Shown here piece after piece: positions 49,453 through 59,584 of a stretch of DNA of 64,000 nt; positions within the stretch are counted from its first letter, which is position 1; the number at the start of each line of letters is the position of its first letter. The position numbers and the translations under genes were made by a program. The notes below the pieces were generated by a model. The model did not search any database. It saw nothing but the letters and a program-made list of their open reading frames with translations, and was not told the origin of the DNA. Source of the stretch: Aeromicrobium sp. PE09-221 (GTDB taxonomy: Bacteria; Actinomycetota; Actinomycetes; Propionibacteriales; Nocardioidaceae); contig NZ_MIJB01000025.1 in NCBI RefSeq assembly GCF_002174305.1, forward strand, positions 154,195-218,194, written 5' to 3'.

Positions 49453-50697
49453 TCAGTCCAGGTAGTCGCGCAGGACCTGCGAGCGTGACGGGTGGCGCAG
49501 CTTGCTCATCGTCTTGGACTCGATCTGGCGGATGCGCTCACGCGTCACGCCGTAGACCTTGCCGATCTCATCCAAGGTCTTGGGCTGCCCGTCGGTCAGA
49601 CCGAAGCGCATCGAGACGACACCGGACTCGCGCTCGCTGAGCGTGTCGAGCACCGCGTGCAGCTGCTCCTGCAACAGCGTGAACGAGACCGCATCCGCCG
49701 GCACGATCGCCTCGGAGTCCTCGATGAGGTCGCCGAACTCGCTGTCGCCGTCCTCGCCGAGCGGCGTATGGAGGCTGATCGGCTCGCGACCGTATTTCTG
49801 GACCTCGACGACCTTCTCGGGCGTCATATCCAGCTCCTGCGCGAGCTCCTCCGGTGTGGGCTCACGACCCAGGTCCTGCAACATCTGCCGCTGGACACGG
49901 GCCAGCTTGTTGATGACCTCGACCATGTGCACCGGGATGCGGATCGTGCGTGCCTGGTCGGCCATCGCCCTGGTGATCGCCTGCCGGATCCACCAGGTGG
50001 CGTAGGTGGAGAACTTGAAGCCCTTGGTGTAGTCGAACTTCTCGACCGCGCGGATCAGACCGAGATTGCCCTCCTGGATGAGGTCCAGGAAGAGCATGCC
50101 GCGCCCGGTGTAGCGCTTGGCCAGCGAGACGACGAGACGCAGATTGGCCTCGAGGAGGTGGTTCTTGGCGCGACGCCCATCGACGACGATCCACTCGAGC
50201 TCTTCACGGGTCTTGGCCGACAGCCGACCGCCCTTGGCGAACTTCTCCTCGGCGAACAGACCAGCCTCGATGCGCTTGGCCAGCTCGACCTCCTCGCCTG
50301 CGGTCAGCAGGGACACCTTGCCGATCTGCTTGAGGTAGTCCTTGACGGGATCGGCGGTGGCGCCGGCGACCATCACCTGCTGCGCGGGCTCATCGGTGTC
50401 GTCGGATGTCGACAACGTGAAGGACGACTCCTCGTCCTCCTTCAGGGTCGGGTCGGTGGCCAGATCCTTCTCGAACTCGGCATCGGAGATGTCCGGGAGA
50501 ACCTTCTTGCCGTTGGCATCGACTTTGGCCGCCTCGGGCACCTCGAGCGCCTCCGCGAGGTCGATGGTGCTCTCGAGCACCTCGGCGGTATCTGCCACGG
50601 ACCCCTTCTTCGCCGTGGCCGACTTCTTGGCGGCCGTCTTCTTGGCGGGTGCCTTGGCTGCGGCCGTCTTCTTCGTCGAGCCAGCTGCTGGAGTCAC
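49453..50697 (-). CDS. sigA: Principal RNA polymerase sigma factor (SigA/HrdB)
   Basis: 414 residues. A Lys/Ala-rich N-terminal tail (1-35), acidic region, then region 1.2 ([16 protein letters not shown]), region 2 ([35 protein letters not shown]), region 3 and region 4 with [20 protein letters not shown]. This is the housekeeping sigma factor. Start GTG 50697. The 120 bp upstream to the ligase gene hold its promoter; none could be fixed by eye. Confidence 0.96.
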   Translation of the reverse strand: MTPAAGSTKKTAAAKAPAKKTAAKKSATAKKGSVADTAEVLESTIDLAEALEVPEAAKVDANGKKVLPDISDAEFEKDLATDPTLKEDEESSFTLSTSDDTDEPAQQVMVAGATADPVKDYLKQIGKVSLLTAGEEVELAKRIEAGLFAEEKFAKGGRLSAKTREELEWIVVDGRRAKNHLLEANLRLVVSLAKRYTGRGMLFLDLIQEGNLGLIRAVEKFDYTKGFKFSTYATWWIRQAITRAMADQARTIRIPVHMVEVINKLARVQRQMLQDLGREPTPEELAQELDMTPEKVVEVQKYGREPISLHTPLGEDGDSEFGDLIEDSEAIVPADAVSFTLLQEQLHAVLDTLSERESGVVSMRFGLTDGQPKTLDEIGKVYGVTRERIRQIESKTMSKLRHPSRSQVLRDYLD

Positions 50698-50817
50698 CGG
50701 GACATCAACCTCGCATCATCGGTGGGAGGGCGCGACAAACAGCCCTGTGGTCAACCTCTGGGCACTAGTGTGCCACGCGGGTGCAATCATCCAAGCGGCC
50801 GATGTCGATTCACGTGG

Positions 50818-52287
50818 TCAGGACCACAGATGCACGGGCTCGCCACCGAGCATGTTCTGCTGATATTCCATGGTCAGATCGCGCATCGCGGCCGACCGGT
50901 CGGTATGCCGATCCGGGTGACGCTCGAAGGCCTCGATCATCCAGGTCGCGCCATTGCGTCCGCGCAGACAGCGCTGCTCGACGACGCCGAGCAACTCCTC
51001 GGCCACCGGACTCTCGACATCGCTGGACTCAAGGCCCGCCCACGCGAGCGGAAGGAGATGGCGCAGCACGAGCTCTCGGGCCGGCACCGTGCCTACTCCG
51101 GGCCAGTAGAGGTCCGTCTCGATCCCCGTCCGCGCCGCGGCGTGGAAGTTCTCCTCGGCGGCCTGGAAGGACAGCTGCGACCAGACCGGTCGATCGGCGA
51201 CCGCCAGGGCTTTGACCAGGCCGTAGAAGAAGGCCCCGTTCGCGAGCGTGTCGATGACCGTCGGCCCGGCGGGGAGCAGCCGGTTCTCGATGCGCAGGTG
51301 GGGCCGTCCCCCGGCGACATCGTAGATCGGACGGTTCCACCGATAGATCGTGCCGTTGTGGAGCTTGAGCTCCCCCAGGGTCGGCACGCGTCCTGCGGTC
51401 AGCTCTTCCACCGGGTCCTCGTCCTCGACGACCGGGAGCAGTGCCGGGAAGTACTTGGAGTTCTCCTCGAAGAGGTCGAAGACCGAGGTGATCCACCGCT
51501 CGCCGAACCACACCCGGGGTCGCACGCCCTGGGTCTTGAGCTCCTCGCTCCGCGAGTCCGTCGCCTGCTCAAAGAGGGCGATCCGGGTCTCGTGCCACAG
51601 CTGCCGTCCGAGGAGGAACGGCGAGTTGGCGCCGACCGCGAGCTGAACTCCCGCCACAGCCTGGGCGGCATTCCACGCCGCCCCGAACTCGTCGGGCTCG
51701 ACTTGGAGATGCAGCTGTGTGCTCGTACACGCCGCCTCGGCGATGATCGTGTCGGTCGTCGTGGCAAGGCGGTCCACTCCGTCGATCTCGATCTCGATGT
51801 CCTCGCCTCGGGCGGCGAGGATCTGCTCGGAGAGCAGGTGGTACCGAGGGTTGGCCGAGATGGCCTCCGCCGAGAAGTGATCGGCCGTCAGCGTCGGCAG
51901 GATCCCGATCATCATCAGATGCGCGTCGACCTCACCGGCCCGGCGCTCCGCATGGGTCAGATCGTCGCGCAGCGTATCGGCGATCGTGGCCAGCCCACGC
52001 CCAGCGATCGGGACCGGCGGCACGTTGACCTCGAGGTTGAAGAGTCCGAGCTCGGTCTGAAAGTCGTCATCGGCGATCTGATCCAGCGCCTCGGCATTGC
52101 GCAGGGCCGGCATCCCGAGCGCATCGACCAGATTGAACTCCACTTCGATGCCGATCTGCGGCTCGGCGACCGAGAAGTCGTGATCACTGAGCATCGAGGC
52201 GAACGCGTCGAGGCAGCGACGGACCTTACGGCGGTAGCGGGTACGGTCTTCGCGGCTGAACTCGCGAGGGTCGACATCCTGTCCCAT
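50818..52287 (-). CDS. Glutamate-cysteine ligase family (GCS2) protein
   Basis: 489 residues with the GCS2 fold: IGIEVEFNLVD near residue 45 (metal-binding Glu), GLFNLEVNVPP, STQLHLQVEPDEF, and HNGTIYRWNRPIYD plus RIENRLLPAGPTVIDT, the ATP and acidic substrate region. Such proteins form gamma-glutamyl bonds; the actinobacterial members of this length are not all true glutathione or ergothioneine (EgtA) enzymes, so the second substrate is open. Single gene between sigA and DUF4192. Confidence 0.85.
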   Translation of the reverse strand: MGQDVDPREFSREDRTRYRRKVRRCLDAFASMLSDHDFSVAEPQIGIEVEFNLVDALGMPALRNAEALDQIADDDFQTELGLFNLEVNVPPVPIAGRGLATIADTLRDDLTHAERRAGEVDAHLMMIGILPTLTADHFSAEAISANPRYHLLSEQILAARGEDIEIEIDGVDRLATTTDTIIAEAACTSTQLHLQVEPDEFGAAWNAAQAVAGVQLAVGANSPFLLGRQLWHETRIALFEQATDSRSEELKTQGVRPRVWFGERWITSVFDLFEENSKYFPALLPVVEDEDPVEELTAGRVPTLGELKLHNGTIYRWNRPIYDVAGGRPHLRIENRLLPAGPTVIDTLANGAFFYGLVKALAVADRPVWSQLSFQAAEENFHAAARTGIETDLYWPGVGTVPARELVLRHLLPLAWAGLESSDVESPVAEELLGVVEQRCLRGRNGATWMIEAFERHPDRHTDRSAAMRDLTMEYQQNMLGGEPVHLWS

Positions 52288-52308
52288 AGCCGACAGCCTA
52301 GGGGCGTA

Positions 52309-53292
52309 TCAGGCCGAACGTCGGTCGAAGAACCGCCGTACCCATCTCTCGGAGTCCAGCGTGTCCACGACACGAGGGTCGACCCCGCATTCGACCATCC
52401 GCCCTAGCAGCCCCGCGAGGGTGTACTCCGGGTTCAACATCCGTGCCCGGTCGAGCGCGTTGATGGCTCGCGCACCGTCGCTCGCCTGCCACCCCGCGAA
52501 GCCCGCCAGACACAGCATCGGTGTGGCCTCCACTCCCCCGACCAGCCGCGCGGCCGCCGCCCAGATGTCGTACATCCGTCGGGCATTGGAGGCATCGATC
52601 CGCGCCCAGGCCGTATCGCGTCCGGGAATCCACTGACACAGCACCGACATCACCAGCAGATCCCCGTCCTCGAACGATCCCCGGTCCAACAACCGGGCCA
52701 TCTCCTGGGCGTGATCGTGCTCCCAGGAGGGGCCTACCGGGATCCACTCCGCGACGATGTCGGCGAAGGCCCGGTCCAGCCAGTCGCGTCGTGGGCGGGG
52801 CACCGGTTCCAGCTCGCGCCAGAGATCCTCGCGATCGTCGGCCACGACCACGCCTTCGGTCGCCGCTCGGACACGGACCTCATGTGTCGCGGAGAGTGTA
52901 TAGGGCTCGCCATCGGGGGGACAGTCCGGCAGATCGCTCCACACCCGATCCGCGGTCGCCCAGAGTCCCAGCACCTCTGGAAGGTCCGGGGGCAGCAACT
53001 CGCGCACTCGGTGCACCATGTCCTCCGCAGCTCCCGGGTCGGCTGAGAGTGCCACGAGGATCGCGCCATCACCACCGTTTCGGCCCAAGTGGTACGCCAC
53101 CGTGCGGGCGACGGCATCGGCATGGACCTCATCGGGCGGCAGATCCATCCGGGCGGTGAAGCCGAGGCGGTGACGCGGACCGCTGACACAGATCCCGATG
53201 ATCGATTCGCGCGGCACGAAACCGCATCTGGTCGGGAGGGCGTTGAGCAGGTCCTCGAAGGTGCGGGCACGGTAGGGGGTCGTCTCGTCCAT
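52309..53292 (-). CDS. DUF4192 protein
   Basis: 327 residues. Family features: DLLNALPTRCGFVPRESIIG near the N-terminus, GDGAILVALSADPGAAED, and the C-terminal repeated-helix part with PMLCLAGFAGWQ and LNPEYTLAGLLGRMV. Function unknown; conserved in Actinobacteria. ATG 53292 (MDETTPYRART) is chosen over 53433, which overlaps the dinB start region. Confidence 0.85.
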   Translation of the reverse strand: MDETTPYRARTFEDLLNALPTRCGFVPRESIIGICVSGPRHRLGFTARMDLPPDEVHADAVARTVAYHLGRNGGDGAILVALSADPGAAEDMVHRVRELLPPDLPEVLGLWATADRVWSDLPDCPPDGEPYTLSATHEVRVRAATEGVVVADDREDLWRELEPVPRPRRDWLDRAFADIVAEWIPVGPSWEHDHAQEMARLLDRGSFEDGDLLVMSVLCQWIPGRDTAWARIDASNARRMYDIWAAAARLVGGVEATPMLCLAGFAGWQASDGARAINALDRARMLNPEYTLAGLLGRMVECGVDPRVVDTLDSERWVRRFFDRRSA

Positions 53293-53406
53293 GCCAGGAG
53301 CCTGTTGCCGAAGGCTCGATCTGACCAGGGCCGGTGCCGCCGGCCTGTGGACATCCTCGGCTATGTGGACGACGAACCTGTCAGGGGTCCAGGTGACAAT
53401 AGGATC

Positions 53407-54726
53407 ATGCGTGCGACCGCATCGATCCTCCATCTGGACCTCGATGCCTTCTTCGCTGCCGTCGAGCAGCGTGACAAGCCGTCGCTACGCGGCAAACCGG
53501 TGATCGTCGGAGGCGTCGGTGGCCGTGGGGTGGTCTCCACAGCGTCCTATGAGGCCCGCCGTTTCGGTGTCCGCTCGGCGATGAGCATGGCCGAGGCGCG
53601 TAGCCGCTGTCCGCACGCCGCCGTCCTCGGTGGCCGCTTCGACGCCTACCGGGAGGCCTCGCGTATCGTGATGGATCGGCTCCGCGAGCTCTCCCCGCGT
53701 GTGCAGCCACTCTCCCTCGACGAGGCCTTCGTCGACCTGGCCGCGGCTGACGACTTCGATCCGGACTCGGTCGAGGAGACGGTCACCGACCTGCGCGCCG
53801 ATATCGAGCGCCTGACCGACGGCCTGACCTGCTCGGTCGGTGTGGCCAGCTCCAAGTTCCTGGCCAAGATCGCCAGCGAGCTCAACAAGCCCGACGGGCA
53901 CTTCATCGTGGCGCCCGGATCCGAGCAGCAGCTCCTGGCTCCGATGCGGGTCAGCGCGATTCCGGGCGTCGGACCGGCCACCACCGAACGCCTGCGGCGC
54001 CTCGGGGCCGAGACCATCGAACAGCTGCGCGCGCTCTCCCTGGACGAGCTCAGCGCCAGCCTGGGCAATGCCTCCGGCCGCTCGCTGTACCAGCTGGCAC
54101 GAGGCCAGGATGACCGTGAGGTGGAGTCGCACCGTGAGGCCAAGTCGGTGAGCGTGGAGGACACCTTTCCCGCCGACATCGCCGACCGCGGTGAATTGGA
54201 GGGCGTCGCCGACGCGCTCGCCCGCACGGTCGCCCGGCGCCTGCGCGCCGCCGGCCAGTCCGGTCGCACCATCACGCTCAAGATCCGGCGGCACGATTTC
54301 GAGACACACACCCGATCGACCACACTCGCGGCGCCCACGGACCACCCGCGCACCATCACCGATGCCGCGCTCGCGCTGTTGAGGGCCGCCGATGTCACCG
54401 GCGGCCTGCGCCTCCTCGGCGTCGGCGTGTCCGGCCTGACCGACTGGGTGCAGGATGACCTGTTCACACCCGAGATCCCTGTCGAGGAGGATGCTCCTCC
54501 CCAGCGCCACTCCCTCCGCAGCCGAGCCGCGGCATCATGGTCGCCAGGCATGGACGTGCATCACACCGAGCACGGCGATGGCTGGGTGTGGGGTTCTGGT
54601 CTGGGCCGGGTCACGGTGCGCTTCGAGACACGTGAGACACCCGCCGGGCCGATCCTGACCTTCGCCGCCGACGATCCGGCACTGAGCCTCGCCGGCCCGG
54701 CGGCGGCCGGTACGGTCGACACATGA
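53407..54726 (+). CDS. dinB: DNA polymerase IV with C-terminal extension
   Basis: Y-family translesion polymerase, 439 residues. Catalytic carboxylates in LHLDLDAFFAAVE and LSLDEAFVD; steric-gate region YEARRFGV; helix-hairpin-helix IPGVGPATTERLRRLG; little-finger domain to about 360. The last 80 residues lack the beta-clamp motif in the usual form and include VHHTEHGDGWVWGSGLGRV, a small beta domain like the one at the end of some helicases. Overlaps the peptidase by ATGA. Confidence 0.93.
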   Translation: MRATASILHLDLDAFFAAVEQRDKPSLRGKPVIVGGVGGRGVVSTASYEARRFGVRSAMSMAEARSRCPHAAVLGGRFDAYREASRIVMDRLRELSPRVQPLSLDEAFVDLAAADDFDPDSVEETVTDLRADIERLTDGLTCSVGVASSKFLAKIASELNKPDGHFIVAPGSEQQLLAPMRVSAIPGVGPATTERLRRLGAETIEQLRALSLDELSASLGNASGRSLYQLARGQDDREVESHREAKSVSVEDTFPADIADRGELEGVADALARTVARRLRAAGQSGRTITLKIRRHDFETHTRSTTLAAPTDHPRTITDAALALLRAADVTGGLRLLGVGVSGLTDWVQDDLFTPEIPVEEDAPPQRHSLRSRAAASWSPGMDVHHTEHGDGWVWGSGLGRVTVRFETRETPAGPILTFAADDPALSLAGPAAAGTVDT

Positions 54727-56855
54727 CGAGCTCCCCCGGCCCCTCCTCGGCCACACAGTCCCCCGCGCCTCCCCAGGCCGAGCGACGCCCCACCACCCGG
54801 GTGCACCACGGCGACTCGGTGGTCGACGAGTACGAGTGGCTCCGGGACAAGGAGGATCCGGCGACGCTGGCCTATCTGGAGGCGGAGAACGCCTACACCG
54901 AACAGCAGACGGCACATCTGGAGCCCTTGCGCCGGCGGATCTTCGAGGAGATCACGGGGCGGGTCCAGGAGACCGATCTGTCCGTACCGGTACGACACGG
55001 CGACTGGTGGTACTACACCCGCGTCCAGGAAGGCCAGCAGTACGCCATCCGCTGCCGCTGCCCCATCGCGGACCCCGCCGACTGGACACCTCCCGTGCTC
55101 GACTCGGAAGCCGCCATCGACGGCGAGCAGATCCTCCTCGACGGCAATGTCGAGGCCGAGGGCCACGAGTTCTTCTCCCTCGGCGCCTTCAGCCTGAGCG
55201 ACGACGACCGCTACCTCGCCTGGTCGGTCGACACCACCGGCGATGAGCGGTACACGATCCGCGTCAAGGATCTGCATACCGGCGCCATCCACGAGGACGT
55301 GATCGAGGACGCGTCGACCGGCGCCACCTGGTCGGCCGATGGCCACTATCTCTTCTACACCGTCGTCGACGACGCGTGGCGGCCCCATCAGGTCTGGCGG
55401 CACCGGGTGGGCAGTGACGAGGAAGACGTGCTCGTCTTCACCGAACCCGACGAACGCTATTTCGTGGGCGTCGGGCGGTCACAGTCCGAGAAGTACCTGG
55501 TGATCAGCCTCGCCTCCAAGATCACCAGCGAATCGCGCATCCTCCGTGCCGACGACCCCACCGGCGAGTTCTCCGTGGTCCTTCCACGGCGCGAAGGCGT
55601 CGAATACGGCATCGAGCACGTGATCCTCGACGGGCAGGACCGTTTCCTCCTGCTGCACAACGACGGTGCCCCCAACTTCGAGCTCGCGCTCATCGATCCC
55701 GCCGACCCGAGCGCCAGGACGATCGTGCTCGCCGCGGACGACACCACCCGGCTGGAGGATGTCGACGTCTTCGCCTCCTTCGTGGCGGTCAGCTATCGGC
55801 GGGAGGCACTGACCCGTATCGGCATCCTGCCGATCGAGGGCGCCGGATTCGGTACCCTGCGGGAGATCGAGTTCGACGAGCCTCTCTTCTCCTGCGGGGT
55901 GGGAGCCAATGCCGAATGGGACACTCCGCTGCTCCGTATCGGTTACACCTCGTTCATCACGCCGGGATCGGTCTACGACTACGAGGTGGGCACCGGGCGG
56001 ATGCTGCTGCGGCGGCAGGTGCCCGTCCTGGGCGGCTACGATCCCGGCGACTACCGCCAGGAACGCCTCTGGGCTACCGCGGAGGACGGCACGCGGGTGC
56101 CGATCTCGCTGGTCTACCGGGCCGACATCGCGCGCGACGGCACCGCTCCCGCGCTGTTGTACGGCTACGGCTCATACGAGGCCTCGATGGACCCCGGCTT
56201 CTCCGTGCCCCGGCTGAGTCTGCTCGATCGAGGCTTCGTCTATGCCGTCGCCCACGTGCGCGGAGGAGGAGAGATGGGGCGCCGCTGGTACGAGGAAGGC
56301 AAACTGCTCGCGAAGCGCAACACCTTCACCGACTTCATCGCCTGCGCCCGCGCGCTCGTCGCCGACGGGTGGACCACGCCTGACCGTCTCGTCGCCGAGG
56401 GCGGCAGCGCCGGTGGCCTGTTGATGGGTGCCGTCGCCAATCTGGCCCCCGAGGATTTCGCTGGCATCCTCGCCGAGGTGCCCTTCGTCGATGCGCTCAC
56501 ATCGATCCTCGATCCCTCGCTCCCGCTCACCGTCATCGAATGGGACGAGTGGGGCGATCCGCTGCACGACCCCGAGGTCTACGAGTACATGAAGTCCTAC
56601 TCGCCCTATGAGAACATCGGCCCGCACGCCTACCCGGCGATCTGCGCCGTCACGAGCCTGAATGACACGCGCGTGCTCTATGTCGAGCCGGCCAAATGGG
56701 TCGCCAAGCTGCGTTCGATCGCCGAGACCTCGCGCCCGATCCTGCTGAAGACCGAGATGAGCGCCGGCCACGGCGGTGTCAGCGGACGCTACGCCGCATG
56801 GAAGGAACGCGCCTGGGAGCTCGCCTGGATCATCGATACCGCCGGCGCTTCCTGA
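54723..56855 (+). CDS. ptrB: Oligopeptidase B-like S9 serine peptidase
   Basis: 710 residues, full length for prolyl-oligopeptidase family S9A. N-terminal RRPTTRVHHGDSVVDEYEWL, beta-propeller, then the alpha/beta hydrolase: nucleophile Ser562 in GGSAGG, the acid near DTRVLYVEPAKW, and His in SAGHGGVSGRY. No signal peptide; cytosolic, acting on small peptides after basic residues. Start ATG 54723 overlaps dinB by ATGA, so it depends on dinB transcription, unusual for a peptidase. Confidence 0.93.
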   Translation: MTSSPGPSSATQSPAPPQAERRPTTRVHHGDSVVDEYEWLRDKEDPATLAYLEAENAYTEQQTAHLEPLRRRIFEEITGRVQETDLSVPVRHGDWWYYTRVQEGQQYAIRCRCPIADPADWTPPVLDSEAAIDGEQILLDGNVEAEGHEFFSLGAFSLSDDDRYLAWSVDTTGDERYTIRVKDLHTGAIHEDVIEDASTGATWSADGHYLFYTVVDDAWRPHQVWRHRVGSDEEDVLVFTEPDERYFVGVGRSQSEKYLVISLASKITSESRILRADDPTGEFSVVLPRREGVEYGIEHVILDGQDRFLLLHNDGAPNFELALIDPADPSARTIVLAADDTTRLEDVDVFASFVAVSYRREALTRIGILPIEGAGFGTLREIEFDEPLFSCGVGANAEWDTPLLRIGYTSFITPGSVYDYEVGTGRMLLRRQVPVLGGYDPGDYRQERLWATAEDGTRVPISLVYRADIARDGTAPALLYGYGSYEASMDPGFSVPRLSLLDRGFVYAVAHVRGGGEMGRRWYEEGKLLAKRNTFTDFIACARALVADGWTTPDRLVAEGGSAGGLLMGAVANLAPEDFAGILAEVPFVDALTSILDPSLPLTVIEWDEWGDPLHDPEVYEYMKSYSPYENIGPHAYPAICAVTSLNDTRVLYVEPAKWVAKLRSIAETSRPILLKTEMSAGHGGVSGRYAAWKERAWELAWIIDTAGAS

Positions 56856-56863
56856 CCGAGGCG

Positions 56864-56899
56864 ATGACCCGGCCCGCACCTCGGTGCGGGCCGGGTCAT
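56864..56899. terminator. Bidirectional terminator after ptrB
   Basis: Perfect 16-bp stem (56864-56879 with 56884-56899) closed by a CTCG tetraloop, 9 bp after the peptidase stop and 8 bp before the stop of the convergent DUF4352 gene. Confidence 0.85.
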
Positions 56900-56906
56900 A
56901 TCCCGT

Positions 56907-57731
56907 TCATTGCACGGCGAAGAAGACCTTCTCGCTGAGCATGTCGGGCTGAACCGCAAGGACCCCGCCCTCCGCCCCTTCGCTGGGGATCTCGAAGGCC
57001 AGGTTGCCGGTCGTCGAGGCACCGTTGTAGAGAGTGCTGAGCTCATCGAACTGCTCGGGGACGACCGCCATGTGGTCATAACTGTTGACGCTGTTACCTG
57101 CTGACGTGACGTACTCCACGATGACCATCGGCATCTCTCCGGCAGGATCGTCGCCCACGTAGGTGGCGGTCAGGTTCACGATGACGAAGGTGTTGCCCTC
57201 AGCGGGGGGCTCGTTGAACGGATTCTCTGCTGCTATCACGTCGTTCCCGGCCAGGTTGACCGTGTTCACCGTCACCGCCCAATCGCCGCTGGCAACCTCT
57301 GTGCCGAGCGGATACGGGTTATCACGAGCGCCCACCTCACCCGCCTCCTCATCCACCGCATTCGAGCTGTCGGTACCGCCATCCTCCGTATCGGAGCTCG
57401 AGGCAGTCGTCTCCTGGGTGAAGGCATCGTCGAACGCGTCCGCGACAACCACCAGGAACACGACCACGCCCACCACGGTGCCGACGATCGACACGATCAG
57501 TCCGGCGATCGCCGCCCCATGCCGCTTCCTCTTCTGGAACAGTGCGACGAGCGACAGGATGAAGGCGATCGGCAGAAGTACCCAACCGACGATCAACGCT
57601 CCGGGAATACAGGCGAAGAGAAAGCCGAGGAGAGCCAGGACCAAAGCGATGGTCCCGAGAGTGTTCTTCGTCGGAGGCGGGGATTGCGGGCCCGGGGCGG
57701 AAGGTAGCGTAGGCGATTCAGCGGAACTCAT
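56907..57731 (-). CDS. Membrane-anchored DUF4190/DUF4352 protein
   Basis: 274 residues. Cytosolic Pro-rich N-terminus (1-22), two or three helices of DUF4190 type (about 25-100), an acidic Ser-rich linker, and an outer immunoglobulin-like DUF4352 domain (about 140-274: TVNTVNLAGNDVI, TFVIVNLTATYVGDDPAG). Probably exposed outside the cell membrane. Function unknown. Start ATG 57731. Confidence 0.85.
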   Translation of the reverse strand: MSSAESPTLPSAPGPQSPPPTKNTLGTIALVLALLGFLFACIPGALIVGWVLLPIAFILSLVALFQKRKRHGAAIAGLIVSIVGTVVGVVVFLVVVADAFDDAFTQETTASSSDTEDGGTDSSNAVDEEAGEVGARDNPYPLGTEVASGDWAVTVNTVNLAGNDVIAAENPFNEPPAEGNTFVIVNLTATYVGDDPAGEMPMVIVEYVTSAGNSVNSYDHMAVVPEQFDELSTLYNGASTTGNLAFEIPSEGAEGGVLAVQPDMLSEKVFFAVQ

Positions 57732-57841
57732 GTCGGGAACGTACCAGCCAGTAACTTGTTCGCGGGCGAAAACGGAGAATGTGGTTCGACCAGCACCGCC
57801 ATACGACCAGCAGGGCCGTTAGCCCGGACACATCATTGCCA

Positions 57842-57897
57842 AGAATCCCCTGAGAGCGGAATCCTCAGGTAGATCCCCGCGTTGTACCAGGTGCAAC
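57842..57897 (+). promoter_or_regulatory. Inverted repeats in the sigB leader
   Basis: CCTGAG/CTCAGG (57849-57854 and 57863-57868 region) and the near-palindrome GTTGTACC-A-GGTGCAAC (57881-57897, one mismatch) lie within 75 bp of the sigB start GTG 57917. Candidate operator or promoter region; the rest of 57732-57916 shows nothing I can name. Confidence 0.3.
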
Positions 57898-57916
57898 CAA
57901 GTGATGGGAGACCCCC

Positions 57917-58855
57917 GTGGACCACAGCACCGAGATCGAAGGCAAGGACAGCGTCGGCATGTACCTTGCCGAGATCGCTCGTACCCCCTTGCTCGACGCA
58001 GAGCGCGAGGTCGATCTCAGCAAGACCATCGAGGCCGGGTTGTTCGCACGTCACCTCCTGGACACCGGCCGGATCGGCCGTGCCAAGGGCGGCGCCCCCA
58101 AGCGCGCCACGCGTGAGGAGCTGGAGTGGATCGCCGATGAAGGCGAACGCGCCCTCCAGGAGTTCATCCAGGCCAATCTCCGCCTGGTCGTCTCGATCGC
58201 CCGCAAGTACGGCCGTGCCCAGATGCCGATGCTCGACCTGATCCAGGAGGGCAACACCGGCCTCATCCGGGCGGTCGAGAAGTTCGACTACGCCAAGGGC
58301 TTCAAGTTCTCCACCTACGCGACCTGGTGGGTGCGTCAGGCGATCACCCGCGGTGTGGCTCAGCAGGCCCGTGTGGTCCGGCTGCCCGTGCACGTCGTCG
58401 AGGAGCTCAACCAGGTGTCCGGCGCGCGCCGCAATCTTGAGCGCGAGCTCGGCTACGACCCCGAGCCCGGTGAGATCGCGGCCGAGCTCGGCATGGATGT
58501 CGACCGAGTCATCGATCTGCTGTCCTGGGGTCGCGACCACGTCAGCCTGGACTCGCCGGTCGACGACGAGGGCGACACCTCGCTCGGTGACCTGATCGCC
58601 CGCGATCCGATGCCCGGCCCCGACGCGGCCGCACTCGATCACGCCGCTCGCGATCAGTTGCTCACCCTCGTCGATCACCTCGACGAGCGTGAAGCCGATA
58701 TCGTCAAGGCACGCTACGGCCTCATCGATGGTCGTCAGCAGAAGCTCGCCGATATCGGTCGCCGACACGGCATCTCCGCCGAGCGCGTGCGCCAGGTGGA
58801 GCGCCAGGCCCTCGCGAAGCTGCGCGCGATCGCCGACCCGGAACTGGCTGCGTAA
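57917..58855 (+). CDS. sigB: Group 2 RNA polymerase sigma factor (SigB/HrdD type)
   Basis: 312 residues, without the long N-terminus of SigA. Regions: 1.2 DSVGMYLAEIARTPLL; 2 [29 protein letters not shown]; 4 ISAERVRQVERQALAKLRA. In mycobacteria SigB (next to sigA) serves stress and stationary phase. Start GTG 57917 after GGGAG. Single gene with a strong terminator. Confidence 0.93.
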   Translation: MDHSTEIEGKDSVGMYLAEIARTPLLDAEREVDLSKTIEAGLFARHLLDTGRIGRAKGGAPKRATREELEWIADEGERALQEFIQANLRLVVSIARKYGRAQMPMLDLIQEGNTGLIRAVEKFDYAKGFKFSTYATWWVRQAITRGVAQQARVVRLPVHVVEELNQVSGARRNLERELGYDPEPGEIAAELGMDVDRVIDLLSWGRDHVSLDSPVDDEGDTSLGDLIARDPMPGPDAAALDHAARDQLLTLVDHLDEREADIVKARYGLIDGRQQKLADIGRRHGISAERVRQVERQALAKLRAIADPELAA

Positions 58856-58869
58856 GACCTCTCCCCACG

Positions 58870-58907
58870 ACGAGTGCCCCACTGTCGCAGGACAGTGGGG
58901 CACTCGT
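58870..58907. terminator. Terminator of sigB
   Basis: Perfect 17-bp stem (58870-58886 with 58891-58907), GCAG tetraloop, 14 bp after the sigB stop. Confidence 0.88.
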
Positions 58908-58993
58908 CTGCCGCGGGTCTCCCGCCGGGAGTCCGATCCGAGATCGCATTTCTATCGTGGCCGGTGAGTTATCCCTCACTCACCGACCGGGGC

Positions 58994-59584
58994 TCAGGTC
59001 CTCGTGATCTCGCGCCAGATCGCGTCGACGGCGTCGCGCAGCTGATCCAGCGAGCCGCTGTTGTCGATCACATGATCGGCGTGCGTCAGCCGCTCCTCAC
59101 GCGAGGCCTGCGCCGCGATACGTGCACGCGCATCGGCCTCCTCCATGCCTCGGGCACCGACGAGCCGGGCGATCTGCACCTCGGAGGGGACGTCCACGAC
59201 CAGGACCGCATCGCAGTGCGCCGCGGCACCCATCTCGATCAGCAACGGATTGTCGTGCACGACGACGGCATCAGGACCCGCCTGGCGCTCCACCGACTCG
59301 GCTCGTTGCCGGATCGCCGGATGCGTGATCGCCTCCAGGTCCTTGCGAGCCGCGTCGTCGGCGAACACGACGGCACCCAGGGCCGGACGGTTCAACTCCC
59401 CCGCCGGCGTGAGCACCTCGTCACCGAAACGCTCGGCGATGGCGTCCAGTGCGGGTTCCCCGGGCTCGACGACCTCCCGCGCGAGCAGATCGTAGTCGAC
59501 GATGACCGCTCCGTGCTCTTCCAGCAGGGCGCTCACCGTGCTCTTGCCTGATCCGATGCCTCCGGTGAGGCCGACACGGATCAC
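58994..59584 (-). CDS. coaE: Dephospho-CoA kinase
   Basis: 196 residues; last step of CoA synthesis. P-loop GLTGGIGSGKST, DYDLLAREVVEPG, ITHPAIR and VVHDNPLLIE, LID region RLVGARGMEEADARARIAAQ. Start GTG 59584 overlaps the upstream secreted-protein gene by GTGA, so both come from one transcript behind rpsA. The longer ORF to 59941 is in the neighbour gene. Confidence 0.94.
   Translation of the reverse strand: MIRVGLTGGIGSGKSTVSALLEEHGAVIVDYDLLAREVVEPGEPALDAIAERFGDEVLTPAGELNRPALGAVVFADDAARKDLEAITHPAIRQRAESVERQAGPDAVVVHDNPLLIEMGAAAHCDAVLVVDVPSEVQIARLVGARGMEEADARARIAAQASREERLTHADHVIDNSGSLDQLRDAVDAIWREITRT

Noticed and set aside
49492..52407. 971-codon plus-strand frame over sigA and the ligase gene
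   Set aside because: It spans two genes and the gap between them; composition is that of an antisense shadow.
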